From Citrus sinensis (taxonomy: Eukaryota > Streptophyta > Magnoliopsida > Sapindales > Rutaceae): DNA of 64,000 bases. The stretch spans positions 42,427,501-42,491,500 of the forward strand of contig NC_068558.1 in NCBI RefSeq assembly GCF_022201045.2. The letters are read 5' to 3'. Made by a program: the position numbers and the translations under genes. Shown here one piece after another: positions 45,615-57,489 of the stretch. The notes under the pieces were generated by a model. That model saw nothing but the letters and a program-made list of their open reading frames with translations, was not told the DNA's origin and ran no database searches. Position 1 is the stretch's first letter. Every line of letters starts with the position of its first letter.

Positions 45615-48600
45615 ATGCAAATGACGGTACCGACACGTCGTTTCGCTGTCGTCCTCCTCCTCGTCGTCGTCGTTCTGCTTGGAGCCCTGCGCGAAGCCTC
45701 CGCGAAAGGCGGCGAGTTCACCGGGGACTACCCCAAGTTGTCCGGAATCATAATACCAGGCTTTGCGTCGACTCAGCTGAGAGCATGGTCAATCCTCGAC
45801 TGTCCGTACTCTCCTCTCGATTTCAACCCTCTCGACCTCGTCTGGCTAGACACTACCAAAGTAAAGCTTCTCGCATTATACACTTTAATTACAATTACGA
45901 TTTTAATTTTGCCGATCACATGATTGTATTATTCACTGTTTTAAATTGTTTGTTCATTTTTTATGTTTGTGTATTTATTCGAAGCATGTTAGATGTACGG
46001 AGAATTCGAATCCTCTCGACTTTGGCTAAGCCAAACGAGTTTTCTTTTTCTTTTTTTCTTTTTAGCAAAAGTGCTTTCAAAGTAACTAATCGCTTTTCCG
46101 TTGATACTTTTCAAATAAAAGAAACGCTTGGAATGCATTTGGAAAAAAAATATCTTGTAGGTACTCTTTTAGGAAGTCCTTTTCGGATCAAAAAAGAAAA
46201 AAAACGACTTGATTTATCCTGACAAATTGACGAGTGCTTTTCAAAAATGGCTTTACGAGCTTCTACTGAAAGCGCTTTCATTTAAAGTACTCTGTGCACA
46301 CACACTTCTAATATTGTATTGGTAAAACAGTTGATCATGTTCTGAAGGTTTTGTATCCATGTTTAATTGTTAATGCAGCTTCTTTCTGCTGTGAACTGTT
46401 GGCTTAAGTGCATGACACTAGATCCTTACAATCAAACAGATAATCCCGAATGCAAGTCTCGACCTGATAGTGGTCTTTCCGCAATTACAGAACTTGATCC
46501 AGGTTATATAACAGGTAAATCTTGTATTTCCCATCTTGTCTTGCTTCTTTTCAGATTGATCTTCTTTTTTGCGTAATGCTTCTTTTATTTCTGTTTTCTT
46601 TTGGTGTTCTGTTGCGCTTGAATAAAACCTTGCCTTATGGTTCAGGTCCTCTGTCCTCAGTGTGGAAAGAATGGGTTAAGTGGTGCGTTGAGTTTGGTAT
46701 AGAGGCTAATTCAATCATTGCCGCTCCATATGATTGGAGATTGTCACCATCAAAGCTCGAGGAGAGAGACCTTTATTTTCACAAACTAAAGTTTGTATTT
46801 TCCTTCATAAATATCTTTACGTGTGCTATAGCTACTTACCATCATTCACTTATTGGATATCTATCTGCCTATTAGCTACAGCTTACCTCGTTAATCCCCT
46901 AAAGTATGAAACCTATGAAATTAATTATAAAAAATAGTTGAAATGGACGGGATTTTGATGTAATCAACTGATAACTTTGTGAATGAAGTAGTTGCTTGTT
47001 TGTTTAGCAAATATTTCTTTTTAAGATTTTTATTTACCTCAATATATGTTTTAGCCACTTCTCTTAGATTCATATAAATTAATCAAACCATAAATTAGTT
47101 TCAATAAATTAAAAGTAAATGGATTCTATGTCGTGTAATTCTGGACTTGAGATTTGATTTATTTGTAATTATGGCAGTGCATAGTTGGCATAAAAAGTTG
47201 AAGTTATTTCTGTATGTATAAGTGTTAATGATTGGAAAATTGAAATACCAATATAATAATGTGTTCTTAGAAAGTGTAGCACATATTATAATAGTATAAT
47301 CCAAATCGAAATATGGAAGTTCTTTATGTTTCACTTCTGGTATCATCTGGTTATTTGTCGTTCCATCTCTAGTACTCAAAAACACTAGCTGCATGCATCC
47401 ACTTGGATAGAAATTATTAAGTAAAAACTTTTAGGACATCTCATTGATGATAAAATTAGTGATTACTAAAATGTGTAGCTATGTCAATCATCTGTTCATA
47501 AATTTTTATTTTGAGAAAGGAGTTAACTCAGTGATTGATTGGAAAATATTCTTGCAGGTTGACATTTGAAACTGCCCTTAAACTTCGTGGTGGCCCCTCA
47601 TTAGTTCTTGCTCATTCATTGGGTAATAATGTGTTTCGTTACTTTCTGGAGTGGCTAAAGTTAGAAATTCCCCCAAAACAATATATCAAATGGCTGGATG
47701 AACACATTCATGCCTATTTCGCTGTGGGTAAGATCAGTTTGCATCTAAACTATTTCCTACTGGGCACAGTCGTTTCGATGATCATATATGCTCATTATTT
47801 GGCTCTTTTTTTTTGGGGGGGGGGGGGGGGGGGGGCAGGATCTCCTTTTCTTGGTGCAACTCAATCAGTCAAAGCAACACTTTCTGGTGAAACATCTGGC
47901 CTTCCAGTTTCTGAGGTATTCTTTATCTTTTTACATCTCTATTTTGTTCCTTTTCTTCTACTTCTCTTTGCCGAGTATCACTGTTAACCATATAGTTTTT
48001 TAAACTTTTGTAACGTGTAATTGCATCTTGCTTTTATTTGAGTAATTAACTTCTACTTTCACACCTTTTCTTCTTGGTTGCCATTCCTAACTGCATTATA
48101 CATTTCAAATTTAAGCTACTCCAATCTCTAGTTTAAGGACTAAGGTGCACCAACATAAGAGTCAGTGTATTGTTGTTGCATGGTAATATAACTTGCATGG
48201 CTGGCCATGTGGTGCAGTGGAATTTTCTAAATGGCTCTTGTTGACCGAGTGGCTGCAATATCTTTGTCCTCTAAATCACAGTTTGCATGATCTGGTGCGA
48301 TGCTAGAACCTCAAAAAAGCTACTTTCTCATCTGTATGTTTAGATGACCCTCCGTTCTGTGAAATATCAAACTTGTATTGGAATTTGAATTAACCTAGGT
48401 AATTTACTTGTATGTAATATACAATAAACCTCGGTAAATTCATACTCAATAATTTGATAACCTCGATTAAATTATAGTGTTTGCTGGTCCTGACTTGAGG
48501 CCAACATTATAAGTTAACAATTCAATAAATTTAGGAGATAATAAATTTTTTGAAAGTTTCTATTTACTATAGGACCCACTTTCTATATAAATTAATAATT

Positions 48601-51600
48601 GCTAAACTAAATCCATATGATATGTCCATGTGGCTATTGTAAAATATGTTCTCGATGTTGTTTGCTTCTTAAAATTGATTTCGACTTAAATCTTACCTCT
48701 AACTTCTTTTGTAATGCGTAATTCCAGTTGGTATTGTCATTTTGCAACAAGAAATTATGCAAGGTAAATCAATACTATAAACATGATCATATTTTCTAAA
48801 ATAAGGAATATCTTCATAAATTAATAATTGATTAATTAATATTTGTTTAACAAATAGATTTTCTATGGTCCCGAGACTATTAATTTATTAAGATTTTACT
48901 TTTGATTTTGACTTTTTTTGGCATTCATTATTTTTCCAGAGCTGCTGGATGTGTATTATTGTTGCCTTGTAGTATTGGATTTGGTAGTTTGTTAACATGT
49001 GTGTAATATTAATTTTGCAAGCTATCAGGGAACAGCTCGATTGATGTTCAATTCTTTTGGTTCTTCATTATGGATGATGCCATTTTCAAAATATTGTAGA
49101 GCTGATAACAAGTACTGGAAGCATTTTTCCGGGGGTACAAGGAAGGATCATCACATACATCAGTGTGATGAACAAGAATTTCGGTCAAACTATTCTGGAT
49201 GGCCAACAAATTTAATCAATATTGAAATTCCTTCGATACGTGGTAGGACTCTAGACTCTTATGTAATCTTTTGAGACAATTTATCATTCAGCTTATCCGC
49301 TTTATTCACATCTTAAAATGGCAGAACTTGAGGCTTATCCATCAGTCTCAGAAGTAGCTCATAACAACTTTTCCAGCATAGAATGTGGACTTCCTACTCA
49401 GTTATCCTTCTCTGCTCGTGAAATATCAGACGGAACCTTTTTCAAGTCAATCGAGGATTATGATCCAGAAAGCAAGAGGCTTCTTCACCTATTAGAGAAG
49501 TGGGTATTGTCTCAGTTATAGTCAATGAAGCTCTTTGTATATAATGTGTAATGTGGAATTTCAAATATAAGAACTTCCCCTAGATTGTCCTTGTAGTGTT
49601 AGAATCCACATTCCGTCGAAGCAACTTCACGTTCAACTTCAAGTTTTTATCTCTTTTTTTCTAAAGCAACACAATTTCATCTTATTTTTAACATTACTAT
49701 TACTTCTCTAAGGTTGTTATGTCAGATGCCAAGCATCTATACAGTGATTGGCACTTGCATTTATTGCCATCTCAATCATTTTCTAAGACATGCCTATGTT
49801 AATGAGAAAAAATCAATGTGGCTTTGGAAGTTTCTGAAGGGGATGATATTCATTATCAAAGCCCCTTGGAGTCCTGTCCCCAGAATGTTCTCGGGATGAA
49901 TATGCTTTTATGTGGTATCTGTGATATATGCTGTTCAGTAAAGTTGGATGTATTCTCTGCAACATAAGACACGCTTGTATAAGAAGATTATTCTCAAGGG
50001 TCTCTGAGTTGCATTTGTCTTGCTAAGTTGATCGATCTATGGGGGTGATTAGGCAGGCAGTTGTCAAATATAAGCTTTTTACAGCATCGATGTGGTTGTT
50101 TTACTAAAGAATGTCTACATGAATGCCATCCAAAGGGGATAAAAAAGAAACGAACACATTAAAAATTGTTTGTTGATTTAACTCTATATTGGAAGTTTCT
50201 GTTAATTTTTTCTGCGGCTATATATTAAACACAAATGGTGTGTTTATTTCGTTATTTGTGCTTTTCAACATGCCTGTGATCTCAATGCTTTATTTTTCAG
50301 GTCATATCATGGTGATCCTGTTCTGAATCCTCTCACACCCTGGGACAGACCACCTATAAAAAATATTTTTTGCATCTATGGAATAGACTCAAAGACTGAG
50401 GCAAGATTCTATTGTCTGAATAGATCTGCTTGTTGGATTTGTCTTGATTTCAGTTTTACTAGTTGCTCTGTTATTTATTATAGTGTTGAGTAGTTTCTTG
50501 GGAAGTTTATTAGCGCCCTTTCTGTTTTTAGCTCATAACCTTGTGGTGAATAAAGTTCTGTCATCTTGACTGTGGCAAAGCCAGGTGGGATACTATTTTG
50601 CACCTAGCGGCAAGCCTTACCCTGATAATTGGATCATAACAGATGTCATTTACGAAATTGAAGGATCTCTCTTCTCAAGGTAAGTGTCCCTTCCCAACTG
50701 GATTGAATCAAATTAAACAGCATAGAAACAGACATAGTGTTCAAGAATGTGTAGAAGCATCCCTCGGCGTTAAAGTGGCAATATTACACAAATTATTCTA
50801 TCATAAATCTCCTTTTCAGCTCGAATTGGAGACTGACATGTTTATGTGACTGTGACACATTTCTAGATGTAATCTAGACAGTAGTTGTTATACTTATTGA
50901 TTGTATATTGAGCATAAGGTTGCCTGGATACTAGTTGTAATAATCTTTGTAAGCTGTTACATATATATCTTTGTACTGTTTTGGCAGGTCAGGTAATTTG
51001 GTTGAAGGAAATCCAGGACCAACCAGTGGGGATGAGACGGTGAGCTTAAGACATTTCATCTGTGATTGTGCATTCCATAGTAAAACACATCTAGATTTCG
51101 GGCATATGTCTTATGATTAGCTTTTCCAAACTGCATATATTCCATTTAGCTTCAGCAAATACAGTGTCTCTGTTATAGGTACCATACCATTCTCTCTCTT
51201 GGTGCAAAAACTGGCTTGGGCCCAAGGTGAACATAACAAGGGCTCCTCAGGTATTTCTACTCAATGCATAAAATAAATTGTGTGTATCAGTGCACTTCCG
51301 TGCTTAGTGCTCTCTTTCTCTCTTTGTGATAGAAAAGTGAAACATTGTTTGTGTACCAGAAAACTTATCTTTATGAGTTTTATTCATTTCTTCTGGGAAT
51401 TGCAGTCTGAGCACGATGGATCTGACATGCAAGTTGAACTGAATGTAGAACATCAAGAAGAAGCAGACATTGTTCCCAACATGACAAGGTCACCAAGGGT
51501 CAAGTACATAACCTATTATGAAGATTCTGAAAGTATCCCAGGAAGGAAGACAGCTGTTTGGGAGCTTGATAAAGGTAGATAACATGTCTCTGAAGTGCTC

Positions 51601-52593
51601 AGAAACTGATGCTTTAGTTTTCACCAGAACTTAGAACTACAAATCATGCCACACTACACTCTTATGGCTAGTCTCATTGGAGACAACATGACGTAGTCAA
51701 TCATGAAGGGCCACTAAATCCATCTAAAAGCATGGCTCTCACAGATTTGGGATGATTTTTAGTGTTCTATTTACTTCTACAAGATGTCTAACTATGGTCT
51801 ATGAGTTTTAAATAGCTAGGGAAATTTCTTCGTTGTTAATTTACTTTTGGAAACTTTTGGAAACTGGAACTTGTATTTATACTGGATTATTTGGATTGGA
51901 ATAAGAGAAAACAGAAAGGATGAAAGAATAGGTTGAAGAATTCATATTTGATTCAATATTTCATGTTATGCAGATGGGTTACTTGGTGCTATGTAAGTTG
52001 CAAATTTAGTGTTCTTTGAAAGAATACTGGCTGCATCACATCCATTGGCTTCATATTAGAAAAAGTGATTGATTATTTCTATTGGAATAAGAAAAAGATT
52101 TGATTTCTTATCAGAGTATCAGCTTCAACTTTCATTCATCAAATTGACACTATCTTTCTGTAGCAAATCACAGGAACATTGTTAGATCCCCAGTTCTAAT
52201 GCGGGAAGTGTGGCTCCAGATGTGGCATGATACTCGTCCTGATGCAACGTCTAAATTTGTTACGAAAGGTGAATCTTGCTTCATATTCTTTCTGTTCTTG
52301 GACATTACATTTAGTTTGTTTACTGATAATTAGTTTAACAGCTAAGCGTGGACCTCTAAGGGATGAGGACTGTTATTGGGATTACGGGAAAGCTCGATGC
52401 GCATGGCCTGAATACTGCGAGTACAGGTATGAGCTTTATCATCACTTTTTTTATCTCCCTTTGTTTCCTAAAGTAAAAGGAAGATCTCATATCTGACATG
52501 AGATGAGGCAGGTATAATTTCGGGGATGTTCACCTAGGACAGAGCTGTAGGATAAAGAATTCTCCAACCTATCTACTCTCGCATTATGTATAA
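45615..52593 (+). CDS. PSAT1: Phospholipid:sterol acyltransferase 1
   Basis: LCAT-family enzyme that moves an acyl group from phospholipid (preferentially phosphatidylethanolamine sn-2 in Arabidopsis) to sterols, making steryl esters at microsomal membranes. Fifteen exons: 45615-45860, 46379-46514, 46646-46790, 47558-47727, 47839-47915, 49029-49242, 49292-49499, 50301-50400, 50585-50679, 50988-51039, 51179-51250, 51406-51574, 52164-52268, 52342-52426 and 52512-52593, all in phase, give 651 aa (Arabidopsis about 633). A hydrophobic N-terminal anchor or signal (about 10-30) precedes GIIIPGFASTQLRAW, the usual LCAT oxyanion/lid start. The nucleophile motif is AHSLG (Ser196) in LVLAHSLGNNVFRYFLEWL; the acid is probably Asp479 in GDETVPYHS, and His508 in SEHDGSD is a candidate histidine (inference). 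Intron 8 starts with GC rather than GT; intron 4 ends in a 21-base G run before its CAG. Confidence 0.92.
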
Positions 52594-52840
52594 ACTGGAA
52601 GGTATATATCAATTCTCCTTCTTTATTGAAGTACAAAATATATTACCAATTGAGCTTAAATCATGAGTGAAACTAAGAAATAAGAGCAATTGTGCAGTGC
52701 TGTGATGTTTAACTGCAGTGCCTCACCTTCTCTTAAGATACACATATTTTTCATAATTATTTTATTTTTTATCCAGACAATCTCTCATGTTTCTGCCAGC
52801 AGTTTTTTATCTGCCCCTTCAGATAAACATTGCTCGAAGT

Positions 52841-53072
52841 ATAACTGTTGATGTGAACTCAGAATCCTGAAGTAGTTTCTTAGGACCATTTGTCTTTTTA
52901 CCCAAACAACTCTCACATCGTTACTCTTGTGTAATTTTTTGTCTCCTTGCTATATTATAACCGTTGATGTGAACTCAGAATCCTGAAGTAGTTTCTTAAG
53001 ACCATTTGTCTTTTTATCCAAACAACTCTCACATCTTTACTCTTGTGTAATTTTGTCTCTTTGCTATATTAT
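52841..53072. repeat. Tandem repeat downstream of PSAT1
   Basis: Two adjacent copies of about 117 bp, 52841-52958 and 52959-53072. Each starts near AACYGTTGATGTGAACTCAG and ends GCTATATTAT, with a few substitutions. They lie 250 bp past the stop codon, so they could be in the 3' UTR. Confidence 0.75.
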
Positions 53073-54089
53073 GGGGTTGGTTGATTTTCTAACTGTAGTC
53101 CGTAGAACATTTGGATATTCAAAATTTGTAAACTTATGCTTTTAGATAATCTTCCATTGTTGTTTGCTCAGGATCTTTTGTTGCTCTGCACAGATCAAAC
53201 ACGTCCACATTGTTGCTAATTGTTGCCATGACTGGTGTTTCCCATGCATAAGGGATTTGATCTAGTCTCTTTGTAAAATGGAGTCTTTTCTTGTATGCTA
53301 AACAAAAGTAGGATTTGTCTCTGGAAGCCACAGAATCGGCAGGAGTTGTATTTGGAAATTTCAGCTTCCTCGATCATTCATCTTCAGGTCGCCACTGAAC
53401 TTGATTTGCTTCATCACCAATCAGCTTTCTGCAAAACCATATATTTACTGCCCAACTCCAGTTAAACCATCATCAACGCAATGTAGATTTAGATGCTAAT
53501 CAAGAAGTTTGTTGACTGAGTTACTCTCGAGCATTCAGGTACAGAGAAGTCGACGGTCATAACGGCCACCTGTTGAGTAAAACATTAAATGATTTTGGGT
53601 TGTATAATGAATAATGAATTAATTTTCGTGTAATTCGTAGTTTCAGACTAGTATGAAACCTTTGTATCTTTAACTCATTTTACAACATAAGCAATTATTC
53701 TTTTTACCTGTAAGATATGGTAATTCGGCTCCACGTTAAAAATTTCAAAAGGGGTGAAGCGGTAGAGAATTTCAAGCAGCTCCTTGATTGGTTGGCATAT
53801 GCTGCCCTGGGTAGGACTTTAACAAGTCAGTGTAAAACTTTACAGTTTCTCTACTAGTTAGTTAAACCACTTGATCTAAGCTCTCCTAATCCAAACGCAG
53901 TTTAACTCTTAACATTGTTGCACCACTGAGATGCAACCTGATTATGTATCTCAAAAATCTGAGTCTCACTATAGAACAAGCTGCCTTCGACAATGGTCTC
54001 ACTGAATCCATACAACCCCTAAATCAGATCAACAATTTATACAAAGGCGTATCTCGAGTTTTGAACGTTTTGGCATTATAAAACTGAAA
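53073..54089. other. Gene-free DNA after PSAT1
   Basis: No supported exon. The 65-codon minus-strand frame at 53134-53331 shows no known motif and no splice context. Confidence 0.5.
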
Positions 54090-54954
54090 CCTAAGGATGA
54101 CAATATTCTCCATGAGTTCCCGATAAGTTTATAAGTTTGGGTCAGGTATGGGTCTTCCAGAAGGATAAAAAATAAAAAATAAAATTGGGTTTATTTCAAG
54201 AATAGGCTTAAGACCTTACAAAAATTAGAATCGAAAACATTTTTAATTAATTAAAATTTATGAAAAAGTATAAAAAGCTCTCTCTCTCTCTCTCCTCATT
54301 TGATTTTTGAATTGTGACTTTGAATTTTCCAACCGTGAGAATTTGTTTTTTTTTTTTAAAATTTTTTTCTGTTTTCGATCATCGAAATTTCCCTTTTCTT
54401 ATTCTTATTTAGATCTACAAGTACAAAATTCATCAAAAAGAGATACTCACACACCTCACCTTTGCATTTTTTTTAATGTATTATTATCATTGTTATATTG
54501 ACTCGAGTTAATCCCCTCTCTTTGTTTTCCTTTTTTTTTCTTAGTCTTTTTTCACTTACTCACTCTTTTATTTCCTTTTTTTTTTGTTTCTTCTTTAATT
54601 TTTCCTTCTTATTTCAAAAAAGTTCGCTTGATTTATTAATTATATATTCGGTGTTTGACCAATAAATTAATTAAAAGGCATTTATTATTACTAAGGCAAA
54701 TAATGGAGGAATTATCATGTTTTTAAAGTTTTTGACTATAGTATAATTATTATGTTTTTTTTTATAAATAAAATATGTAAAAATTCGGGATTGAGCCTCC
54801 CCTTTTAATCTTGGTCCCATTCAAGAATTTTTTAGAATATCCCCGAACTATCTCAATATAAATTTTCGGGTAAGGGGTGAGTTTGGGAATTGCTTCTAAT
54901 TTGAGGATGGAGATGGAGAGCATGATCCTGAACCCACCCCATTGCCATCTCTAT
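54090..54954. mobile_element. Non-autonomous DNA transposon remnant
   Basis: The left end CTAAGGATGACAAT and the right end ATTGCCATCTCTA (TAGAGATGGCAAT on the minus strand) form imperfect terminal inverted repeats of the kind common in plant non-autonomous elements. Subterminal Gly/Pro-like GGGT/ACCC-rich stretches lie inside both ends, and the interior is AT-rich, including a (CT)n tract near 54276-54294. No transposase. Confidence 0.45.
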
Positions 54955-56660
54955 TGAAACCATATTCCACGCCCCAACAAAGCATTAAACTCCTGAAGGC
55001 TAAAGCTGCTCGAATTTACAGTTTGCAAGGCTACAATGGCAGGAAAATTTTTCAAAAAACTTTAGATTCTGAAATCATCAATGAACTATTTAAAAAGATA
55101 CCCAAAGAAGCTTGAATTAGTTCGGGAAGACTCCAAAAAAGTTGGAGACCTACTATTACTTGAGGAATTCAATTCCCCGAAGCTAAAAGATTGATACTTT
55201 TGTCACCCCGGAGGTTTAATATCGTCATGATGTACAAATCTAGGAAAGACACTAAACATAAAACATGCAGAACACTGTTTTTCGGTCTCAGGCATACAGA
55301 ATATGAAACATAAATTAATCAAAGATCTCAGAGCAAGCTACAGAGGAGCTTCTTTTCCAAAAAAATCACCGGCTATTCATAGCTCTATAGTTATGTGTCC
55401 TTCTCAAGCACAATGTGGCAAACTATAAGATGCTTTAGCTCTCTTTTACAATGATTAGATAACAGCTTTAAATATTGTCGAGAAGATAGTATAAGCTATA
55501 TATTCATCTGGTGGTGTCTAGCTTGTTTCTCTCTATTCTTGATCAGCTGAAATTTACATTTAACAATATGAAAACAAAACCCGTCCAGCAGAAAATGCAT
55601 TATAATCAATTAGCAGTTAAACTAATGCTCAAGATTTCACTCACAGCATGCCTGGAATAAATAGACAGATACTTGTAAAATGCTACAAGTCTAACGGACG
55701 CCTTACATGGAATGTGAATCCGATGAAACGCAGATAAGACCGAAGAAGTAAAATAAAGACGAGAGTAAGGCACGGGGGTTAAACACGTGACCTTGGCTTT
55801 GATGGCATAATAGTTACAACTTTAGGTTGAATCTTAAAGATTTTAGGTGCAGGCTTGTAATATGTTAAACAACATGGAACAATTTCAATGTCAGGTGACA
55901 TCCAAACAAAATCAAAGCCCCGCCAAACATTTTCATTATTATGATTATAGATAAAAACAAACGCAGAGATGGAGGTGGAAATTGAAAGGGCCAAAACGTT
56001 GCATGTGTTATCTATATAGACACCATTAATGAAGGAAATGGACCCCACAGCTATTCCCAGAAATCCTCCTTTCGGGCTATTCACAGATATACTTCTCAAG
56101 TGGAACATGAATGCCTGAAAAATGGATGCATATAACAATTATGATCTCTGATTCCAATCTTAAATTTTCGATAGTCTCCACAAAGGAGGAAAAAAAAGTT
56201 TTTTAAGGAATTTTCACGTCACTATGGCTACCGAAAATGATTAAACTTCATCAGGTAACCCCGATCATAACTTTCATACCCATCATACTAATACATTTCT
56301 TGTGCTAATGCCTTTTAGCCGGGCATCTCATCAATTCTCAGAAAGAAATGTCAACCTAGCCGAAAGGATTCTAAATTCTTTTTAGCAAAAATTTCATGAA
56401 CTACAGACCTTCTACCACTTGTCATGATATCTCTGTATTAACTTGATATTCTGAAAAGAAGCTAACAGATATTCCAGCACCAAAAGGTAGCAGCATCAGA
56501 GTTCCAGATTGTTCACTGCTTGCGATCTTGCAGAGAACATGCCCAAAAGAAGGGGGGGGGCGCAAAAAAGCTCAAGAAGCACCAGCACAATAGTAGCAAC
56601 ATCAGATTTCTAAACTGTTCGAGAATATAAAGCAAAAATACTTGCAAGGACAATCCCAGC
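54955..56660. repeat. Diverged intergenic duplication, block A
   Basis: Similar in order to block B (57490-59370): shared landmarks include GAAACCATATTC, GCTGCTCGAATTTACAGTTT, ATTATAATCAATTAGCAGT, CCTTACATGGAATGT and ACCTTGGCT(T/C)TGAT, and the AGCACCAGCACAA...GCAACATCAGA stretch near the end. The 119-codon frame at 55779-56138 lies in this block, but its counterpart in block B is not open, so it is probably not a gene. The blocks may derive from a retroelement: near 55790-55815 the minus strand has a degraded TCAAAGCCAAGG, like a tRNA-Met primer-site context. Confidence 0.55.
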
Positions 56661-57489
56661 ATTACCAAATTAAGAAAAACCAAGCACCTTAATGCAGCGG
56701 AAGTTTAATGTTCTAATATTCCATTGTTTCTAGAGAATACCGGAATAAAGAATGATCTAAATTCACATCAATTCGAAGGAATACCATGAACTTAGGGGCT
56801 AAAACTCGTTCATTCCACGGAATGCTAAGAATTTACTAAACTCAAAAACTCACACAAAGCTTTGAAAACTGAAAATATTATTGAACCCCAATCTACCTTT
56901 AAAGGCTACAAGAGATGGCTACTTATACTACTTGTAATTATCCTAAATCGTGAAGAAAAAATGAAAAGAAAGTCTTAAACTACTAAGAAAACGAATAACA
57001 AACTTTAAACAAGAAGAAAACTAATTTCAACATGTTAGGGATTCCTAATCTGTATGACACTTTCAAGAATGATCCCATCATGAATAAAATCATTTTAGTT
57101 CATGCAATCTGAATAGAGAAATCCAAATGATTGCACCGTATCTTTTTATCTTAAAAAATCATTTGAAATCACATAGATATCCATATTGTCTATTGAAGGG
57201 GGTAATTTCACAAATAATATACAAATGTTTCCTTCCCCAAAAGAGTATACCTCATTTAACTTATTAATACATTCTGCTGCACAGGAATTACCTACCAATG
57301 TGGGTAGCTCTGATGATGTTGTAAAAGGCGTGCACTGCTAAAAAAACATTGAGGCTTTCTCTGAAGCTAGATCAATAGAGCAGCTAATTGAAGAAGGATT
57401 CTCATGCCTTGCCGGTGATTCTCATGCCTTGCCAGTCTCTGCACCTATATATCAATGACTATATATCTCAATAATCTCAGTTCAGCATT
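56661..57489. other. Insert between duplicated blocks, LTR-like stretch
   Basis: No gene. The stretch 56690-56960 (ATGCAGCGGAAG ... TTATTGAACCCC ... ACTTATACTACTTGTAATTA) resembles the style of plant Copia LTRs, but I cannot define both ends. A 20-bp stretch, GATTCTCATGCCTTGCC(G/A)GT, is repeated at about 57399 and 57418. Confidence 0.35.

Noticed and set aside
45539..46222. 227-codon plus-strand open frame overlapping PSAT1 exon 1
   Set aside because: It is out of frame with the conserved PSAT1 exon and runs into intron 1; kept only as a possible upstream start codon.
55779..56138. 119-codon minus-strand open frame
   Set aside because: It has no recognised domain or splice context, and the matching part of the duplicated block near 58.0-58.2 kb is not open, so selection on a protein is not supported.
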